Below are positions 26,896 to 36,681 of a stretch of 55,598 nt of DNA, piece by piece. The first letter of the stretch is position 1. Every line of letters begins with the position of its first letter. Position numbers and translations under genes: made by a program. The stretch lies in contig JAUSTR010000015.1 in NCBI GenBank assembly GCA_030812955.1, positions 1 to 55,598 on the forward strand, given 5' to 3'. The stretch is from Bacillus alveayuensis (GTDB lineage Bacteria; Bacillota; Bacilli; Bacillales; Aeribacillaceae). The notes below the pieces were generated by a model, which saw only the letters and a program-made list of their open reading frames with translations, was not told the DNA's origin and did not search any database.

Positions 26896-27432
26896 TTAAT
26901 GTTCCATTTGCCGAGCGAGAAAACCAGCTGCTGTTTCAACAGCTTTATGCTCAACTTCACCAATTGGATCATCTTTTGAAAAGATCACAACAGCACCAAT
27001 TGGATCGCCATTGGCAATAATAGGACCAATTGTATAAGAACGAGCAGCTTCCGAAACCCCTTCAACAAACTCAACTTCAGATGACTCTGTCTGCAAGATT
27101 GAATTTCGATCTTCCATTACTCTTTCAACCATTCCACTAATGTTTTTATTTAAATACTCTTTCTTCGATATTCCAGAAACAGCAATGAAAGCATCCCGAT
27201 CGCAAATAAGAACTGGATGACCGAGGCTGTCAAAAAGGGCATCTGCATATTCCCTAGCAAAATCACTAAGTTCACTAATAGGTGAATACTTTTTTAAAAT
27301 AACTTCTCCATCTCGATCAACAAATATTTCCAAAGGATCCCCTTCACGTATTCGAAGTGTTCTGCGAATTTCTTTTGGAATTACGACACGGCCCAAATCG
27401 TCAATACGACGAACGATACCAGTTGCTTTCAT
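26896..27432 (-). CDS. spoVT: Stage V sporulation transcription factor SpoVT
   Basis: AbrB-like regulator of late forespore (sigma-G dependent) genes. The N-terminal swapped-hairpin DNA-binding domain is MKATGIVRRIDDLGRVVIPK and the following residues (1-50), closely matching AbrB in this window. A C-terminal GAF-like sensing domain (about 55-178) follows. ATG 27432 (178 residues) is chosen because it aligns with the B. subtilis start and has a GAGG upstream; an in-frame ATG at 27453 would add seven residues. In B. subtilis it is read by sigma-G; I found no convincing promoter in 27454-27622. Confidence 0.95.
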   Translation of the reverse strand: MKATGIVRRIDDLGRVVIPKEIRRTLRIREGDPLEIFVDRDGEVILKKYSPISELSDFAREYADALFDSLGHPVLICDRDAFIAVSGISKKEYLNKNISGMVERVMEDRNSILQTESSEVEFVEGVSEAARSYTIGPIIANGDPIGAVVIFSKDDPIGEVEHKAVETAAGFLARQMEH

Positions 27433-27622
27433 CTTATGATGCCTCACTTTCATCTGATGATTAGTAACTTGATGATTGTTTCATCTTGTGTATTGTAACA
27501 ACCACCCTTGTTGTCATTAGTATCCTTCACAAGAAAAGTAATATACGTGATGAAAGTGATTTTTTCCAAAAAAGCTTAATATGCCCTTACCATCTTTTCC
27601 ATTCTAGCCGAAAAATAAACGG

Positions 27623-30600
27623 CTAACTTGCAGACACTTCTTCTTTTTTTACATCTGATAAACCGCTTAACAATTCGGTTAAGATTGTAAGCCACTTTTT
27701 CGTTTCCAAATTTTCGATTTGCAATGTAAGCTTTAATCGTTTTCCGTCCATGCCTAGCCCTATCAATCGACCGTAACGGTTACTTAATTCAAATAGCTTT
27801 TGCCCATCAATATCGTTGCTCGCTTCTTCCGAAATTAAAATCGTAATTTGATCCTTCGTCTGTTTAACAAGTTCAACTTTTTCCTTCATCGCGATAACTT
27901 TAATTTTTGTAGCCATTATTAAAAATTCCACTTCTTGTGGATATTCTCCAAAACGATCGATCATTTCTCCTTGAAGCTCTGTTAAGTCTTTTAATGTTTC
28001 GACCCCTCTAAACCGTTTATACATGTCAATTTTTTGCCGGCCATCTGAAATATAGCTTTGCGGTAGATAGGCATCAATTTCTAGATCAATTTCCACTTCA
28101 AATGGTTTTTCTTTCGGCAATTCACTTTTACGTGCTTCAATGGCTTCTTTAAGCATTTGTGAGTATAAATCAAAACCGACAGAATCGATAAATCCATGCT
28201 GCTGCGGCCCTAGTAAGTTTCCAGCACCACGAATGGATAAATCTCTCATCGCAATTTTGAATCCTGAGCCTAATTCAGTAAATTCTTTAATAGCTTGCAA
28301 TCTTTTTTCAGCAACCTCAGATAAAATTTTATCTTTTCGATAAGTAAAATAGGCATATGCTACACGGTTTGAACGACCAACACGACCTCTTAGCTGATAA
28401 AGTTGTGACAGTCCCATTTTATCCGCATCATAAACAATTAATGTGTTGACATTCGGTATATCAACACCTGTTTCAATGATGGTTGTGCTAACTAAGACAT
28501 CATATTGACCATCTAAGAAGTTAAGCATAACAGATTCTAGTTCATTTTCTGTCATTTTTCCATGTGCATACGTAACACGTGCATCTGGTACAAGCATCGA
28601 AATCTCTTCTGCTTTTCGATCGATATCCTCAACTCGGTTATAAACGAAATAAACTTGTCCCCCACGTGCCAATTCACGCTCAATCGCCTCTCTAACAAGT
28701 GATCCATTATATTCAACAACATACGTTTGAACCGGAAAACGATTTTCTGGAGGTGTTTCAATCACGGACAAATCGCGCACCCCGAGCATTGACATATGTA
28801 AAGTCCTTGGAATCGGTGTTGCAGTTAATGTCAACACATCAATGTTTGCTTTCATTTGTTTAATTTTTTCTTTATGTGTAACTCCAAATCGCTGTTCTTC
28901 ATCAATGATTAATAGTCCTAAATCTTTAAATTGAACATCCTTTGATAATAAGCGATGAGTTCCAATAACAATGTCGACTGTGCCGTTTTTTAACCCTTTT
29001 ATTGTTTCATTTTGCTCTTTTCTAGTACGGAAACGGCTTAATAAGCCGATATTAATTGGGTAATCTTGGAATCTTTCGCGGATGGTTTCATAATGCTGTT
29101 GCGCCAAAATAGTTGTAGGAACTAAAAACGCTACTTGTTTTTGATCCATAATTGCTTTAAAAGCAGCTCGAATCGCCACCTCTGTCTTTCCATATCCTAC
29201 ATCACCACAAAGGAGACGGTCCATCGGCCGATCACGTTCCATATCCCTTTTAATTTCTTGAATGGATCTAAGCTGATCTTCAGTTTCTTGATAAGGGAAA
29301 GTAGCCTCAAACTCACGAATCACTTCATCATCAGGACTGAAAGCGTACCCTTTCGTTGCTTCGCGCTCTGCATAAAGTTTTATTAAATCATCCGCAATAT
29401 CTTGAATAGATGATTCAACCTTCTTTTTCACACGCTTCCAGTCATTTCCGCCTAATTTGTAAATTTTCGGTTCTTTCCCTTCAGATCCTACATATTTTTG
29501 CACTAGGTCGATTTGTTCAACAGGAACGTATAGCTTATCATCTCCTTGATAGCGGATATGCAAATAATCTTTATGGATTCCGTTAATTTCTAACGTTTCA
29601 ATTCCAAGATATTTGCCAATCCCGTGATTGACGTGAACTACATAATCGCCAACCTCTAACTCTGAATAGCTTTTAATTCGCTCAGCATTTGATAACTTTT
29701 GCTTTTGCTGTCTTCGTTTTACACGCTTTTTAAACAATTCCTCTTCTGTAATGACTGCCAATTTTTGCATTGGCAATTCAAATCCTGTCTCTAAATCACC
29801 TTCAATAATATAAAGTTTACCTTTCGACAAAATATCATTGCGGTTGACTGTTAACGCTTCAACTCCATAATCTTCCAGAACATTTTCAAGCTTTTGGACA
29901 CGGTCTTTATTGGCTCCTAAAAAGACAACAGTATAATCTGCTTTCTTCCAGCGTTCCACTTCTCCTTTTAAGACATGCATTTGTCCATGAAAACTTTGCA
30001 TTTGTTTACATGAGATATTTATTAAATTTTGTGGATTCGTTCGTGGTACGTGACGTAAAAATAACGATAAATAAATAATTGGAAACGCTGTATAATTCAT
30101 TAACTTTTCAAAGGAATGGGATACTTTTACATCATGAACAATTTTCCCTTCTTCTAATAAGGAAGTAAACCATTCTCCTTCTTCATTATCTAAATGAGCT
30201 ACCATTTCCTGAACACGACTTACTTCATCCAAAACAAGAATTGTATTGGTTGGAAAATAATCTAGTAAACTAGCAGGTTTTTCATAAAAAAATGAGAGGT
30301 ATTTGACAAATTCTTGTTCAACTTGATTTGTTTTTAATTTTTCAATATCTAATTTTACATTTTCTAACAACAACTCTTTTTGTTGATCCTTTTTGAATTT
30401 AGATAAACTATTAGCTAATGCTTTTTCAAGATGTTCGATGCCATTGTTAATATGTTCATGAGTTAGGATCCTTTCTTCAGCAGGGCCAATCGTCACTCCC
30501 TGAAGCATATTGATAGAACGTTGGCTTTCTAGATCAAATGTTCGGATAGAATCAACTTCTGTATCAAATAACTCAATTCGAATCGGGTTTTCTTCTGTGA

Positions 30601-31153
30601 GAGGATAGATGTCAATAATCCCTCCACGAATACTAAATTCTCCTGGAGCAGAAACCATGGAGACTCGCGCATACCCCATTGATAGCAAAGTAGGCAGATG
30701 ATCATCTAAATGAAAATCTTCACCAATTTTCAAATGTAATTGGTATTTTTTCCAAAGTTCTTTAGATGGCAATAACCTCCTTAATGCGGCAACAGGTGCA
30801 ACAACAACGGACGGTTCGCCTTTACTTAATTGGTTTAAAACTTCAATACGTTGAGCTTTTAACTCAGGACTTGCAGTGGCAATTTCCGATGCAATCAGTT
30901 CATTGACAGGATACAAATAAACATTCTCATCTAATAAATTACTTAAATCCTCATAAATCTTTTGAGCTTGAAAAAGATTATGAGTTACCACCAAAACTGG
31001 CTTTTTTGAATCCTTATACAAGGATGATATAAAAACAGACCGTGCAGAACCGGACAAACCAGCCACTAATTGTTCCTTTAATCCTTCTTCAATTCCTGTC
31101 ATAATCGTTTTAAAATCATCTTGTGCATAAAAAAATTGTCGAATACTTTGCAA
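27623..31153 (-). CDS. mfd: Transcription-repair coupling factor Mfd
   Basis: Large translocase (1176 residues) that removes RNA polymerase stalled at lesions and recruits UvrA. A UvrB-like N-terminal region (about 1-350) is followed by the RNA polymerase interaction domain (about 495-565: YVVHVNHGIGKYLGIETL). The superfamily 2 motor follows, with GDVGYGKTEVA, IIDEEQRFG, LTATPIPRTL and QLRGRVGRS, then a C-terminal regulatory domain. The start is TTG 31153, with a GGGGG run 7 bases upstream. Order fin-mfd-spoVT is as in B. subtilis. Confidence 0.97.
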   Translation of the reverse strand: MQSIRQFFYAQDDFKTIMTGIEEGLKEQLVAGLSGSARSVFISSLYKDSKKPVLVVTHNLFQAQKIYEDLSNLLDENVYLYPVNELIASEIATASPELKAQRIEVLNQLSKGEPSVVVAPVAALRRLLPSKELWKKYQLHLKIGEDFHLDDHLPTLLSMGYARVSMVSAPGEFSIRGGIIDIYPLTEENPIRIELFDTEVDSIRTFDLESQRSINMLQGVTIGPAEERILTHEHINNGIEHLEKALANSLSKFKKDQQKELLLENVKLDIEKLKTNQVEQEFVKYLSFFYEKPASLLDYFPTNTILVLDEVSRVQEMVAHLDNEEGEWFTSLLEEGKIVHDVKVSHSFEKLMNYTAFPIIYLSLFLRHVPRTNPQNLINISCKQMQSFHGQMHVLKGEVERWKKADYTVVFLGANKDRVQKLENVLEDYGVEALTVNRNDILSKGKLYIIEGDLETGFELPMQKLAVITEEELFKKRVKRRQQKQKLSNAERIKSYSELEVGDYVVHVNHGIGKYLGIETLEINGIHKDYLHIRYQGDDKLYVPVEQIDLVQKYVGSEGKEPKIYKLGGNDWKRVKKKVESSIQDIADDLIKLYAEREATKGYAFSPDDEVIREFEATFPYQETEDQLRSIQEIKRDMERDRPMDRLLCGDVGYGKTEVAIRAAFKAIMDQKQVAFLVPTTILAQQHYETIRERFQDYPINIGLLSRFRTRKEQNETIKGLKNGTVDIVIGTHRLLSKDVQFKDLGLLIIDEEQRFGVTHKEKIKQMKANIDVLTLTATPIPRTLHMSMLGVRDLSVIETPPENRFPVQTYVVEYNGSLVREAIERELARGGQVYFVYNRVEDIDRKAEEISMLVPDARVTYAHGKMTENELESVMLNFLDGQYDVLVSTTIIETGVDIPNVNTLIVYDADKMGLSQLYQLRGRVGRSNRVAYAYFTYRKDKILSEVAEKRLQAIKEFTELGSGFKIAMRDLSIRGAGNLLGPQQHGFIDSVGFDLYSQMLKEAIEARKSELPKEKPFEVEIDLEIDAYLPQSYISDGRQKIDMYKRFRGVETLKDLTELQGEMIDRFGEYPQEVEFLIMATKIKVIAMKEKVELVKQTKDQITILISEEASNDIDGQKLFELSNRYGRLIGLGMDGKRLKLTLQIENLETKKWLTILTELLSGLSDVKKEEVSAS

Positions 31154-31185
31154 GTCCTATCCCCCCTCTCTACAACTTATATAAA

Positions 31186-31229
31186 TAGAAAAATGCTTTG
31201 GAAAAATTTTTCTTACTATTCCAAAGCGT
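31186..31229 (-). terminator. fin terminator hairpin
   Basis: On the minus strand GCTTTGGAA and TTCCAAAGC pair over 9 bases around a long A/T-rich loop, followed by ATTTTTCTATTT. It lies directly after the fin stop and ends about 30 bases before the mfd start. Confidence 0.65.
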
Positions 31230-31460
31230 TTATTGTATAAAATTTTCTAGCCCATGATACTCTGGATTGCGTTCTAACGCTTCTTGACAGTCTTCGCAGA
31301 TGATCTTAACATGAATATCGCCATTGGGATCATACTCAATCATCTCTTTCCGTTCATCATTCGTTAAATGATGAAATCCAAGTTGATGACTTTTTAAAGA
31401 ATAATCGTGTATACTACCGATTTTTACACCGCAATGCCGGCAGTAATAATGTATCGACAT
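31230..31460 (-). CDS. fin: Anti-sigma-F factor Fin
   Basis: Small zinc-ribbon protein (76 residues) that in B. subtilis is made in the forespore and inhibits sigma-F to help the switch to sigma-G. Two CXXC pairs are present, YCRHCG near residue 8 and CEDCQ near residue 55, consistent with one zinc site. ATG 31460 has GGAGGAAGGCTCG upstream and gives exactly the usual length. It lies between pth and mfd, the conserved position of yabK (fin). Confidence 0.93.
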   Translation of the reverse strand: MSIHYYCRHCGVKIGSIHDYSLKSHQLGFHHLTNDERKEMIEYDPNGDIHVKIICEDCQEALERNPEYHGLENFIQ

Positions 31461-31564
31461 CGAGCCTTCCTCCTGCCTCAAGTTATGATTGGCATACCCT
31501 TATATACATCATCAAAGTTCCTATTTAAAAACTATTATGAACGGCAAGAGGTCATTTTATACAT

Positions 31565-32122
31565 TTAGTTAAATTCATTCATGACTTCTAAAAATGGTTT
31601 TTGAAGCCATCTTTCACATGCATCAGCAGAACGGATGATAGCGGTGTTAATATCTTCTTTCTCCGATAATGAGAAGGTACTTAATACATAATCCGAAATC
31701 TTTATGCCGTTATTGGGACGACCGATTCCGATGCGGATTCGTTTAAAGTCTTGTGTACCTAAATGTTGTATTAATGATTTAATACCGTTATGTCCCCCAG
31801 CACTTCCTTTCAATCGTAAACGTACTTTCCCAACCGGCAAATCTAAATCATCATAGATGACAACTAAATCTTGTACAGCTATATCATAATAATCTAATAA
31901 CGGGCGAACACATTCTCCCGATAGATTCATATATGTTAAAGGCTTTACTAATATGACTTTTTCAGCAAAATGATTGAATATCCCGTACACACCTTTAAAC
32001 TTTGTCCGATCTAATGATATATTCAGTCGTTTTGCCAACTCATCAATGACCATAAATCCAACATTATGACGTGTATGGTCATATTGTTTTCCTGGATTTC
32101 CTAAACCGACTATGACTTTCAT
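31565..32122 (-). CDS. pth: Peptidyl-tRNA hydrolase
   Basis: Recycles peptidyl-tRNA released from ribosomes; called SpoVC in B. subtilis. Pth motifs are [20 protein letters not shown] with the catalytic His at about residue 20, [21 protein letters not shown] with the active-site Asp, and [14 protein letters not shown] 32122 (185 residues) has AAAGGAG 9 bases upstream; an upstream in-frame extension to 32203 encodes a non-conserved hydrophobic stretch and is unlikely to be translated. It follows ctc. Confidence 0.97.
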   Translation of the reverse strand: MKVIVGLGNPGKQYDHTRHNVGFMVIDELAKRLNISLDRTKFKGVYGIFNHFAEKVILVKPLTYMNLSGECVRPLLDYYDIAVQDLVVIYDDLDLPVGKVRLRLKGSAGGHNGIKSLIQHLGTQDFKRIRIGIGRPNNGIKISDYVLSTFSLSEKEDINTAIIRSADACERWLQKPFLEVMNEFN

Positions 32123-32206
32123 CAAAGCTTTCTCCTTTAAATGAAATGTTAATAAGAACAATATCCATTTTAAACTGTCAAATATTATTATAACAAATCC
32201 CATAGC

Positions 32207-32237
32207 ATAAAAGACGTAACCTTAATCGGTCACGTCT
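32207..32237 (-). terminator. ctc terminator
   Basis: On the minus strand AGACGTGACC and GGTTACGTCT pair over 10 bases around GATTAA, followed by TTTTATG. It ends inside the ctc-pth gap, so pth may depend on read-through or its own promoter. Confidence 0.75.
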
Positions 32238-32258
32238 AGCGTAGAAGCAGCTTAAGTA

Positions 32259-32882
32259 TTAATCGTTCTCTCTTTCCTCTACAGCATCAGGTTTCCCTTG
32301 TTCTTGCTTTTCCCCTGAGTTTATCTCTTCTTCTTGTTTAGGAGGCAATATAGTGACAATAACCTCTTCTGGTTCATTTAAAATCTCATATTTTCCATTT
32401 GTTTGAATATCTTTTACATGTAAAGCTTCATTAACACCTAGAGTCGAAATATCCACCTCAATAGCTGTTGGAATCTCAGCAGGTTTTGCCCGCAGCTTTA
32501 CTTGGTGCAATGGCTGCTGTAAAACACCACCATCTTTAATTCCTTGAGCTTGTCCTGTTAATTGAACATTTACTTCTACTTCCACTTTTGATTCCATATT
32601 AATAGCATAAAAATCTACGTGGATAATATCATCCTTTAACGGGTCTCTTTGAATCTCATTTACCATGACAGCATGTTCTTCATCATCTAACTTCATATTA
32701 AAAACAGCATTTCTTCCTTGTTCTCTTAGCGACTTTATAAATTCAACACGATCTATTGAGATTGCTTTACTTTCTAAGTCTTTTCCATATAGAATAGCTG
32801 GAATTCGGTCTTGTTCACGTATTTTTCTTCTAGTTGAATTTGTAAAAGAAGATCTTTCTTTCCCATGTAATAAAGCTGACAT
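32259..32882 (-). CDS. ctc: Ribosomal protein L25, Ctc (general stress) form
   Basis: Binds 5S rRNA in the 50S subunit; in B. subtilis Ctc is a sigma-B-dependent general stress protein. The N-terminal L25 domain (about 1-95) has RKIREQDRIPAILYGK; the TL5-type C-terminal beta domain covers about 100-185, ending VIVTILPP. An acidic tail rich in Glu and Gln follows. At 207 residues it matches the long, two-domain form. GGAAAGGGG precedes the ATG. A sigma-B-like promoter is present at 32938-32963. Confidence 0.95.
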   Translation of the reverse strand: MSALLHGKERSSFTNSTRRKIREQDRIPAILYGKDLESKAISIDRVEFIKSLREQGRNAVFNMKLDDEEHAVMVNEIQRDPLKDDIIHVDFYAINMESKVEVEVNVQLTGQAQGIKDGGVLQQPLHQVKLRAKPAEIPTAIEVDISTLGVNEALHVKDIQTNGKYEILNEPEEVIVTILPPKQEEEINSGEKQEQGKPDAVEEREND

Positions 32883-32937
32883 GTTTATCCCCTTTCCAAA
32901 GGCTATTTAACGCAAAATGAGCTTCTTAATTTCATTG

Positions 32938-32963
32938 ATTCCCAAATAAATGTGAGTCTAAAC
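32938..32963 (-). promoter_or_regulatory. Sigma-B-like promoter of ctc
   Basis: On the minus strand GTTTAG (32958-32963) and GGGAAT (32938-32943) are separated by 14 bases, close to the sigma-B consensus GTTTAA-N13-15-GGGTAT. It lies about 56 bases upstream of ctc, the classic sigma-B-controlled gene of B. subtilis. Confidence 0.7.
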
Positions 32964-33000
32964 ATGTCTTTTCATTCAACTAGAAGTAAATAGCTTCCAA

Positions 33001-33200
33001 AGGCTCTTCTCTAAAAGATTGTTGCTTTACAACCATAGCTTTTCGACTGTCCAGGCAAGCGACACGCTTGCTATGTCACACTTTAGTGTGACGTGAACCA
33101 AACAAAAGGGCGATGGTCGGACAAATGTAATTTGTCCGACCACGTGCTATTGTTCGGTTCATGGACAGTCGAAAAGCAACAAAGTTTATGAAAACAGCCT
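33001..33200. mobile_element. Structured repeat B, copy 1 (MITE-like)
   Basis: A 200-bp non-coding element. Its ends are imperfect inverted repeats (AGGCTCTTCTC ... TTGTTGCTTT on the left; AGGCTGTTTTC ... TTGTTGCTTT on the right, reverse strand). Inside, AGCTTTTCGACTGTCC pairs with GGACAGTCGAAAAGC. Three hairpins follow: GCAAGCG/CGCTTGC (33055-33071), GTCACACT/AGTGTGAC (33075-33092) and GGTCGGACAAAT/ATTTGTCCGACC (33115-33141). The right end supplies the last two bases of the prs stop codon. Close copies lie at 47127 and 49292. It fills the 32964-33198 part of the ctc-prs gap; the mobile nature is inferred. Confidence 0.75.
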
Positions 33201-34152
33201 AATCAAATAATGTACTAACAGATTGTTCTTCATGCACTCGAATGATTGCTTCACCAATAAGCGGTGCAACGGAGAGCTGCTTTAGCTTTTCAATTTTCTT
33301 TTCTTCAGGAAGTGCAATTGAATTTGTTACAATCAGTTCCTTAATCTTAGAATTTTGAATTCGTTCAATGGCTGGACCTGATAAAACTGGATGAGTACAG
33401 CATGCATATACTTCTTTTGCCCCATTTTCAACTAATGCATTTGCAGCAAGAGTGATCGTTCCAGCCGTATCAATAATATCGTCAATTAAGATTGCTGTTT
33501 TTCCTTCAATATTTCCCACGATGTTCATAACCTCTGCAACATTTGGCCGAGGTCTTCGTTTATCAATAATAGCAATCGGTGCTTTTAAACGATCTGCCAA
33601 TTTACGTGCTCTTGTTACCCCACCGTGGTCAGGAGAAACAATGACTACATCATTAAAATGTTTATTTAAAAAGTAGTCCGCTAATATCGGTACACCCATT
33701 AAATGATCGATTGAAATATCAAAAAAACCTTGAATTTGTGGAGCATGCAAATCTAATGTAATGACACGCGTTGCTCCTGAAGTTTCTAGCAAGTTCGCAA
33801 CAAGTTTTGCTGTAATCGGCTCACGCGCACGTGCTTTACGGTCCTGTCGAGCATAGCCATAGTAAGGAATAACAATATTAATCCGTTTAGCTGAAGCACG
33901 TTTTAAGGCATCAACCATTATTAATAATTCCATTAAATGTTCATTAACAGGGGCGCTTGTTGATTGAATGACAAAAACATCACAGCCGCGAATACTTTCT
34001 TCAATGTTTATTTGAATTTCGCCATCGCTAAAGCGCGTTACAGAGCTTTTTCCTAAATCAACACCTACAATATCAGCAATTTCTTTTGAAAGATCGTAAT
34101 TCGAATTTAATGCAAAGATTTTTAAATTTTTATCTGCGTAACGATTTAACAT
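33199..34152 (-). CDS. prs: Ribose-phosphate pyrophosphokinase (PRPP synthase)
   Basis: Makes PRPP from ribose 5-phosphate and ATP for nucleotide, histidine and tryptophan synthesis. Class I enzyme, 317 residues: [34 protein letters not shown] (the flexible loop), [16 protein letters not shown] and the PRPP loop [13 protein letters not shown] (about 218-230). GGAGGTCCCTTTAAC precedes the ATG. It starts 18 bases after glmU and is probably co-transcribed with it. The TAG stop overlaps the end of repeat B. Confidence 0.97.
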   Translation of the reverse strand: MLNRYADKNLKIFALNSNYDLSKEIADIVGVDLGKSSVTRFSDGEIQINIEESIRGCDVFVIQSTSAPVNEHLMELLIMVDALKRASAKRINIVIPYYGYARQDRKARAREPITAKLVANLLETSGATRVITLDLHAPQIQGFFDISIDHLMGVPILADYFLNKHFNDVVIVSPDHGGVTRARKLADRLKAPIAIIDKRRPRPNVAEVMNIVGNIEGKTAILIDDIIDTAGTITLAANALVENGAKEVYACCTHPVLSGPAIERIQNSKIKELIVTNSIALPEEKKIEKLKQLSVAPLIGEAIIRVHEEQSVSTLFD

Positions 34153-34170
34153 GTTAAAGGGACCTCCACA

Positions 34171-35550
34171 TTAGGAATTATGATTCATTTTCAATTTACT
34201 CACATAATTTTCCTTGTTCACTTGGCGTGCACGAGCAATAGATAAAGCCTCTCCTGGAACATCTGTTGTGATCGTTGAGCCAGCCGCAACATACGCACCT
34301 TTTCCAATTGTAACAGGGGCAATTAAGTTGGAGTTACAGCCAATAAATGCTCCGTCTTCAATTTTTGTTAAGTGCTTGTTTTTGCCATCATAGTTAACAG
34401 TAATAGAGCCACAGCCAATATTTACATCTGCTCCAACTCGAGCGTCGCCAATATAGCTTAAATGGGATGCTTTACTTCCATTCCCCATACTTGACTTTTT
34501 CACTTCTACAAAGTTCCCGATTCGGACATGATCAGATATATTTGATTGTGGACGAATATGAGCAAACGGTCCAATGTTTACATGATTGCCAATTTCGCTA
34601 TCATGTGCAACAGAATGGCGAATAACCGTATGATTTCCAATATGGCAATCTTTAATTTCACTGTTCGGACCGATTTCACAATCCTCTCCAATAACTGCTT
34701 TACCATTAATCATCGTTCCTGGGTATATAACCGTATCACGGCCAATTTGAGCATCTGCAGAAATATAAGTGTTTTCTGGATCTACAATGGTAACACCATT
34801 TCTCATGTGCTGTTCATTAATTCGTTTTTTCATAATCGCTTCAGCTTTGGAAAGGGCTACACGATCATTAACACCTAATGTTTCTTCAAAAGAATTCGTT
34901 TGATAAGCCGAAATTCTTTCTCCTTGGTCTTTTAAAATTTCAATAACATCCGGTAAGTAATATTCCCCTTGTGCATTATCGTTTGAAACATTTTTCAAAG
35001 CCTTAAATAGGTAAGCGTTATCAAAACAATATGTCCCCGTATTGATTTCAGTGATTTTTAACTCATCTTCATTCGCATCTTTTTGTTCAACAATTTTTGC
35101 GACATGACCTTTTTCATCACGAACTATGCGCCCATATCCAGACGGGTCATCCGCTATTGCCGTTAAAATCGTAGCTTTCGCATTTATATCAATATGATGT
35201 TTAAATAAAGCTTCTATAGTTTCTGCCGTTATAAGTGGTGTATCACCACAAACAACAATGGTCGTACCTTGCTTGTTCTCTAAATAAGGAGCTGCTTGCA
35301 TAACAGCATGAGCTGTCCCAAGCTGTTCTTGTTGCAAAGCGTACTCACAACAATCGCCAAGCTCGGATTTCACCATTTCTGCGCCATGTCCTACAATTGT
35401 CACAATTTTATCAAGCTTTAGTTTAGAGACTTGATCGACAACATGTTGAACCATTGGCTTCCCACAAACTGGATGTAATACTTTATAAAGTTTAGATTTC
35501 ATTCGCGTTCCTTGTCCAGCAGCTAAAATTACCGCATAACGATTCTTCAT
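34171..35550 (-). CDS. glmU: Bifunctional UDP-N-acetylglucosamine pyrophosphorylase / glucosamine-1-phosphate acetyltransferase
   Basis: Makes UDP-GlcNAc for peptidoglycan and teichoic acids; called gcaD in B. subtilis. The N-terminal nucleotidyltransferase has [19 protein letters not shown] (about 8-26) and VCGDTPL. From about residue 250 the protein is a left-handed beta helix of hexapeptide repeats ([30 protein letters not shown] and more), with the acetyltransferase site segments [20 protein letters not shown] and NYDGKNKH. At 459 residues it is normal. GGAGGCCTTTCA precedes the ATG. Confidence 0.97.
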   Translation of the reverse strand: MKNRYAVILAAGQGTRMKSKLYKVLHPVCGKPMVQHVVDQVSKLKLDKIVTIVGHGAEMVKSELGDCCEYALQQEQLGTAHAVMQAAPYLENKQGTTIVVCGDTPLITAETIEALFKHHIDINAKATILTAIADDPSGYGRIVRDEKGHVAKIVEQKDANEDELKITEINTGTYCFDNAYLFKALKNVSNDNAQGEYYLPDVIEILKDQGERISAYQTNSFEETLGVNDRVALSKAEAIMKKRINEQHMRNGVTIVDPENTYISADAQIGRDTVIYPGTMINGKAVIGEDCEIGPNSEIKDCHIGNHTVIRHSVAHDSEIGNHVNIGPFAHIRPQSNISDHVRIGNFVEVKKSSMGNGSKASHLSYIGDARVGADVNIGCGSITVNYDGKNKHLTKIEDGAFIGCNSNLIAPVTIGKGAYVAAGSTITTDVPGEALSIARARQVNKENYVSKLKMNHNS

Positions 35551-35691
35551 TGAAAGGCCTCCAATATCCCTTTTTATCCATAAAAATATTATCTTAAATA
35601 ACTTCCTATTTCAAGGAAAGTTATAGGATTGCGAAAATTTCCCTTAAATTATCGGCGAATCACCGATTTCCTAGTTGAAATTTTATATTTT

Positions 35692-35721
35692 TAAAGCAAC
35701 AATCATGACGAAAAGAGCCTA
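35692..35721. repeat. Solo inverted end of repeat B
   Basis: Read on the minus strand this starts AGGCTCTTTTCGTCATGATT and continues into GTTGCTTT, matching the terminal repeat of the elements at 33001, 47127 and 49292. Only this end is present. It abuts the hairpin element at 35727-35832. Confidence 0.65.
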
Positions 35722-35832
35722 AAAAAGAAGCTGTCCCACAATGAAGCGTCAGACCGACACACAATATATAGGGCATCAAACTAAATGAGCTATATATTGT
35801 GAAAAAGGTCAGACACTTTATGGGACAGCTTC
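35721..35832 (-). terminator. spoVG terminator: inverted-end hairpin element
   Basis: On the minus strand GAAGCTGTCCCA (35821-35832) pairs perfectly with TGGGACAGCTTC (35727-35738), followed by six T. The 82-base interior has further pairing: CAATATATAG with CTATATATTG, and GGTCAGAC-type motifs near both ends. The same ends recur at 316-392 beyond lysS. It starts 17 bases after the spoVG stop and would terminate spoVG transcription. It may be a miniature element adopted as a terminator. The remainder of the 35551-35848 gap contains a repeat B end and an AT-rich stretch. Confidence 0.8.
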
Positions 35833-35848
35833 TTTCGATCCTCATATT

Positions 35849-36139
35849 TTATGAAGCTCCAGCTTCTTCATATTCAACTTGCAACTCACCTAAGCGGTGA
35901 TATTCTGCTAAAACTGCATCTTGGATTTTTCCGCGAGTATTAGAATTAATAGGGTGTGCAATGTCGCGAAACTCACCATCTGGAGTTCGTTTGCTTGGCA
36001 TTGCAACGAAAAGGCCGTTGTTTCCATCGATTACACGAATATCATGCACAACAAACTCATTGTCTAATGTAATAGAGGCAATCGCTCTCATACGACCTTC
36101 CGTATTAACGCGGCGTAATCTAACGTCAGTTACTTCCAT
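35849..36139 (-). CDS. spoVG: Stage V sporulation protein G, RNA-binding regulator
   Basis: Small RNA/DNA-binding regulator (96 residues) affecting septation and sporulation. The family core is [40 protein letters not shown] and [17 protein letters not shown] 36139 is used because GGTGGTGAACAGG precedes it and homologues begin MEVTDVRL; a GTG at 36151 is in frame but unlikely. A sigma-H-like promoter lies at 36182-36210 with a long A/T-rich tract upstream, the arrangement known from B. subtilis, where AbrB represses it. Confidence 0.97.
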   Translation of the reverse strand: MEVTDVRLRRVNTEGRMRAIASITLDNEFVVHDIRVIDGNNGLFVAMPSKRTPDGEFRDIAHPINSNTRGKIQDAVLAEYHRLGELQVEYEEAGAS

Positions 36140-36181
36140 CCTGTTCACCACCTTTTCCCTATATGAAAAGCTTTAGTATGA

Positions 36182-36240
36182 TTATTCAACGGAATTTTTT
36201 GTTTTCCTGCTTTTTCAAAAAAAATTTTTTAAAAAATGAA
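36182..36240 (-). promoter_or_regulatory. Sigma-H-like promoter of spoVG with A/T-rich upstream tract
   Basis: On the minus strand GCAGGAAAA (36202-36210) and GTTGAATAA (36182-36190) are separated by 11 bases, matching the sigma-H consensus RNAGGAWWW-N11-12-RNNGAAT. Immediately upstream (36211-36240) is an almost pure A/T tract, where AbrB binds in B. subtilis; AbrB binding here is inferred. Confidence 0.82.
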
Positions 36241-36263
36241 AAAAGGTGGTAAATGTTTAAAAG

Positions 36264-36638
36264 TTACTTAACTAATGCTACAACTTCGATTTCCACTAAT
36301 ACGTCTTTTGGAAGACGTGCTACTTCTACACAGGAGCGCGCAGGTTTATGATCATTAAAATACTGTCCATACACTTCGTTAAATTCCGCAAAATCATTCA
36401 TATCTTTTAAAAACGCTGTTACTTTTACAACCGTATTTAAAGAAGCTCCCGCCTCCTCTAACAGCGCTTGAATGTTTGCAAATACTTGGTGAGTTTGCGC
36501 TGTAATATCTCCTTCTACAAGAGTACCTTCCGGTGTTAAAGGTATCTGTCCAGAACTAAAAAATAAATTATTAACAATAATTCCTTGAGAGTAAGGCCCG
36601 ATCGCTGCTGGAGCCTTATTCGTCGATACTACCTTCAT
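36264..36638 (-). CDS. ridA: RidA family 2-iminobutanoate/2-iminopropanoate deaminase (YabJ)
   Basis: Hydrolyses reactive enamine/imine intermediates released by PLP enzymes. The YjgF/YER057c/UK114 fold is clear in 124 residues: [12 protein letters not shown] at the start, [13 protein letters not shown], the conserved Arg in [37 protein letters not shown] precedes the ATG. It sits between purR and spoVG as in B. subtilis, where it is transcribed with purR and affects purine-gene control. Confidence 0.96.
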   Translation of the reverse strand: MKVVSTNKAPAAIGPYSQGIIVNNLFFSSGQIPLTPEGTLVEGDITAQTHQVFANIQALLEEAGASLNTVVKVTAFLKDMNDFAEFNEVYGQYFNDHKPARSCVEVARLPKDVLVEIEVVALVK

Positions 36639-36681
36639 TTTCCAACACTCCCTATAAAAATAAGTTTCCTTCCTTTTTTAT

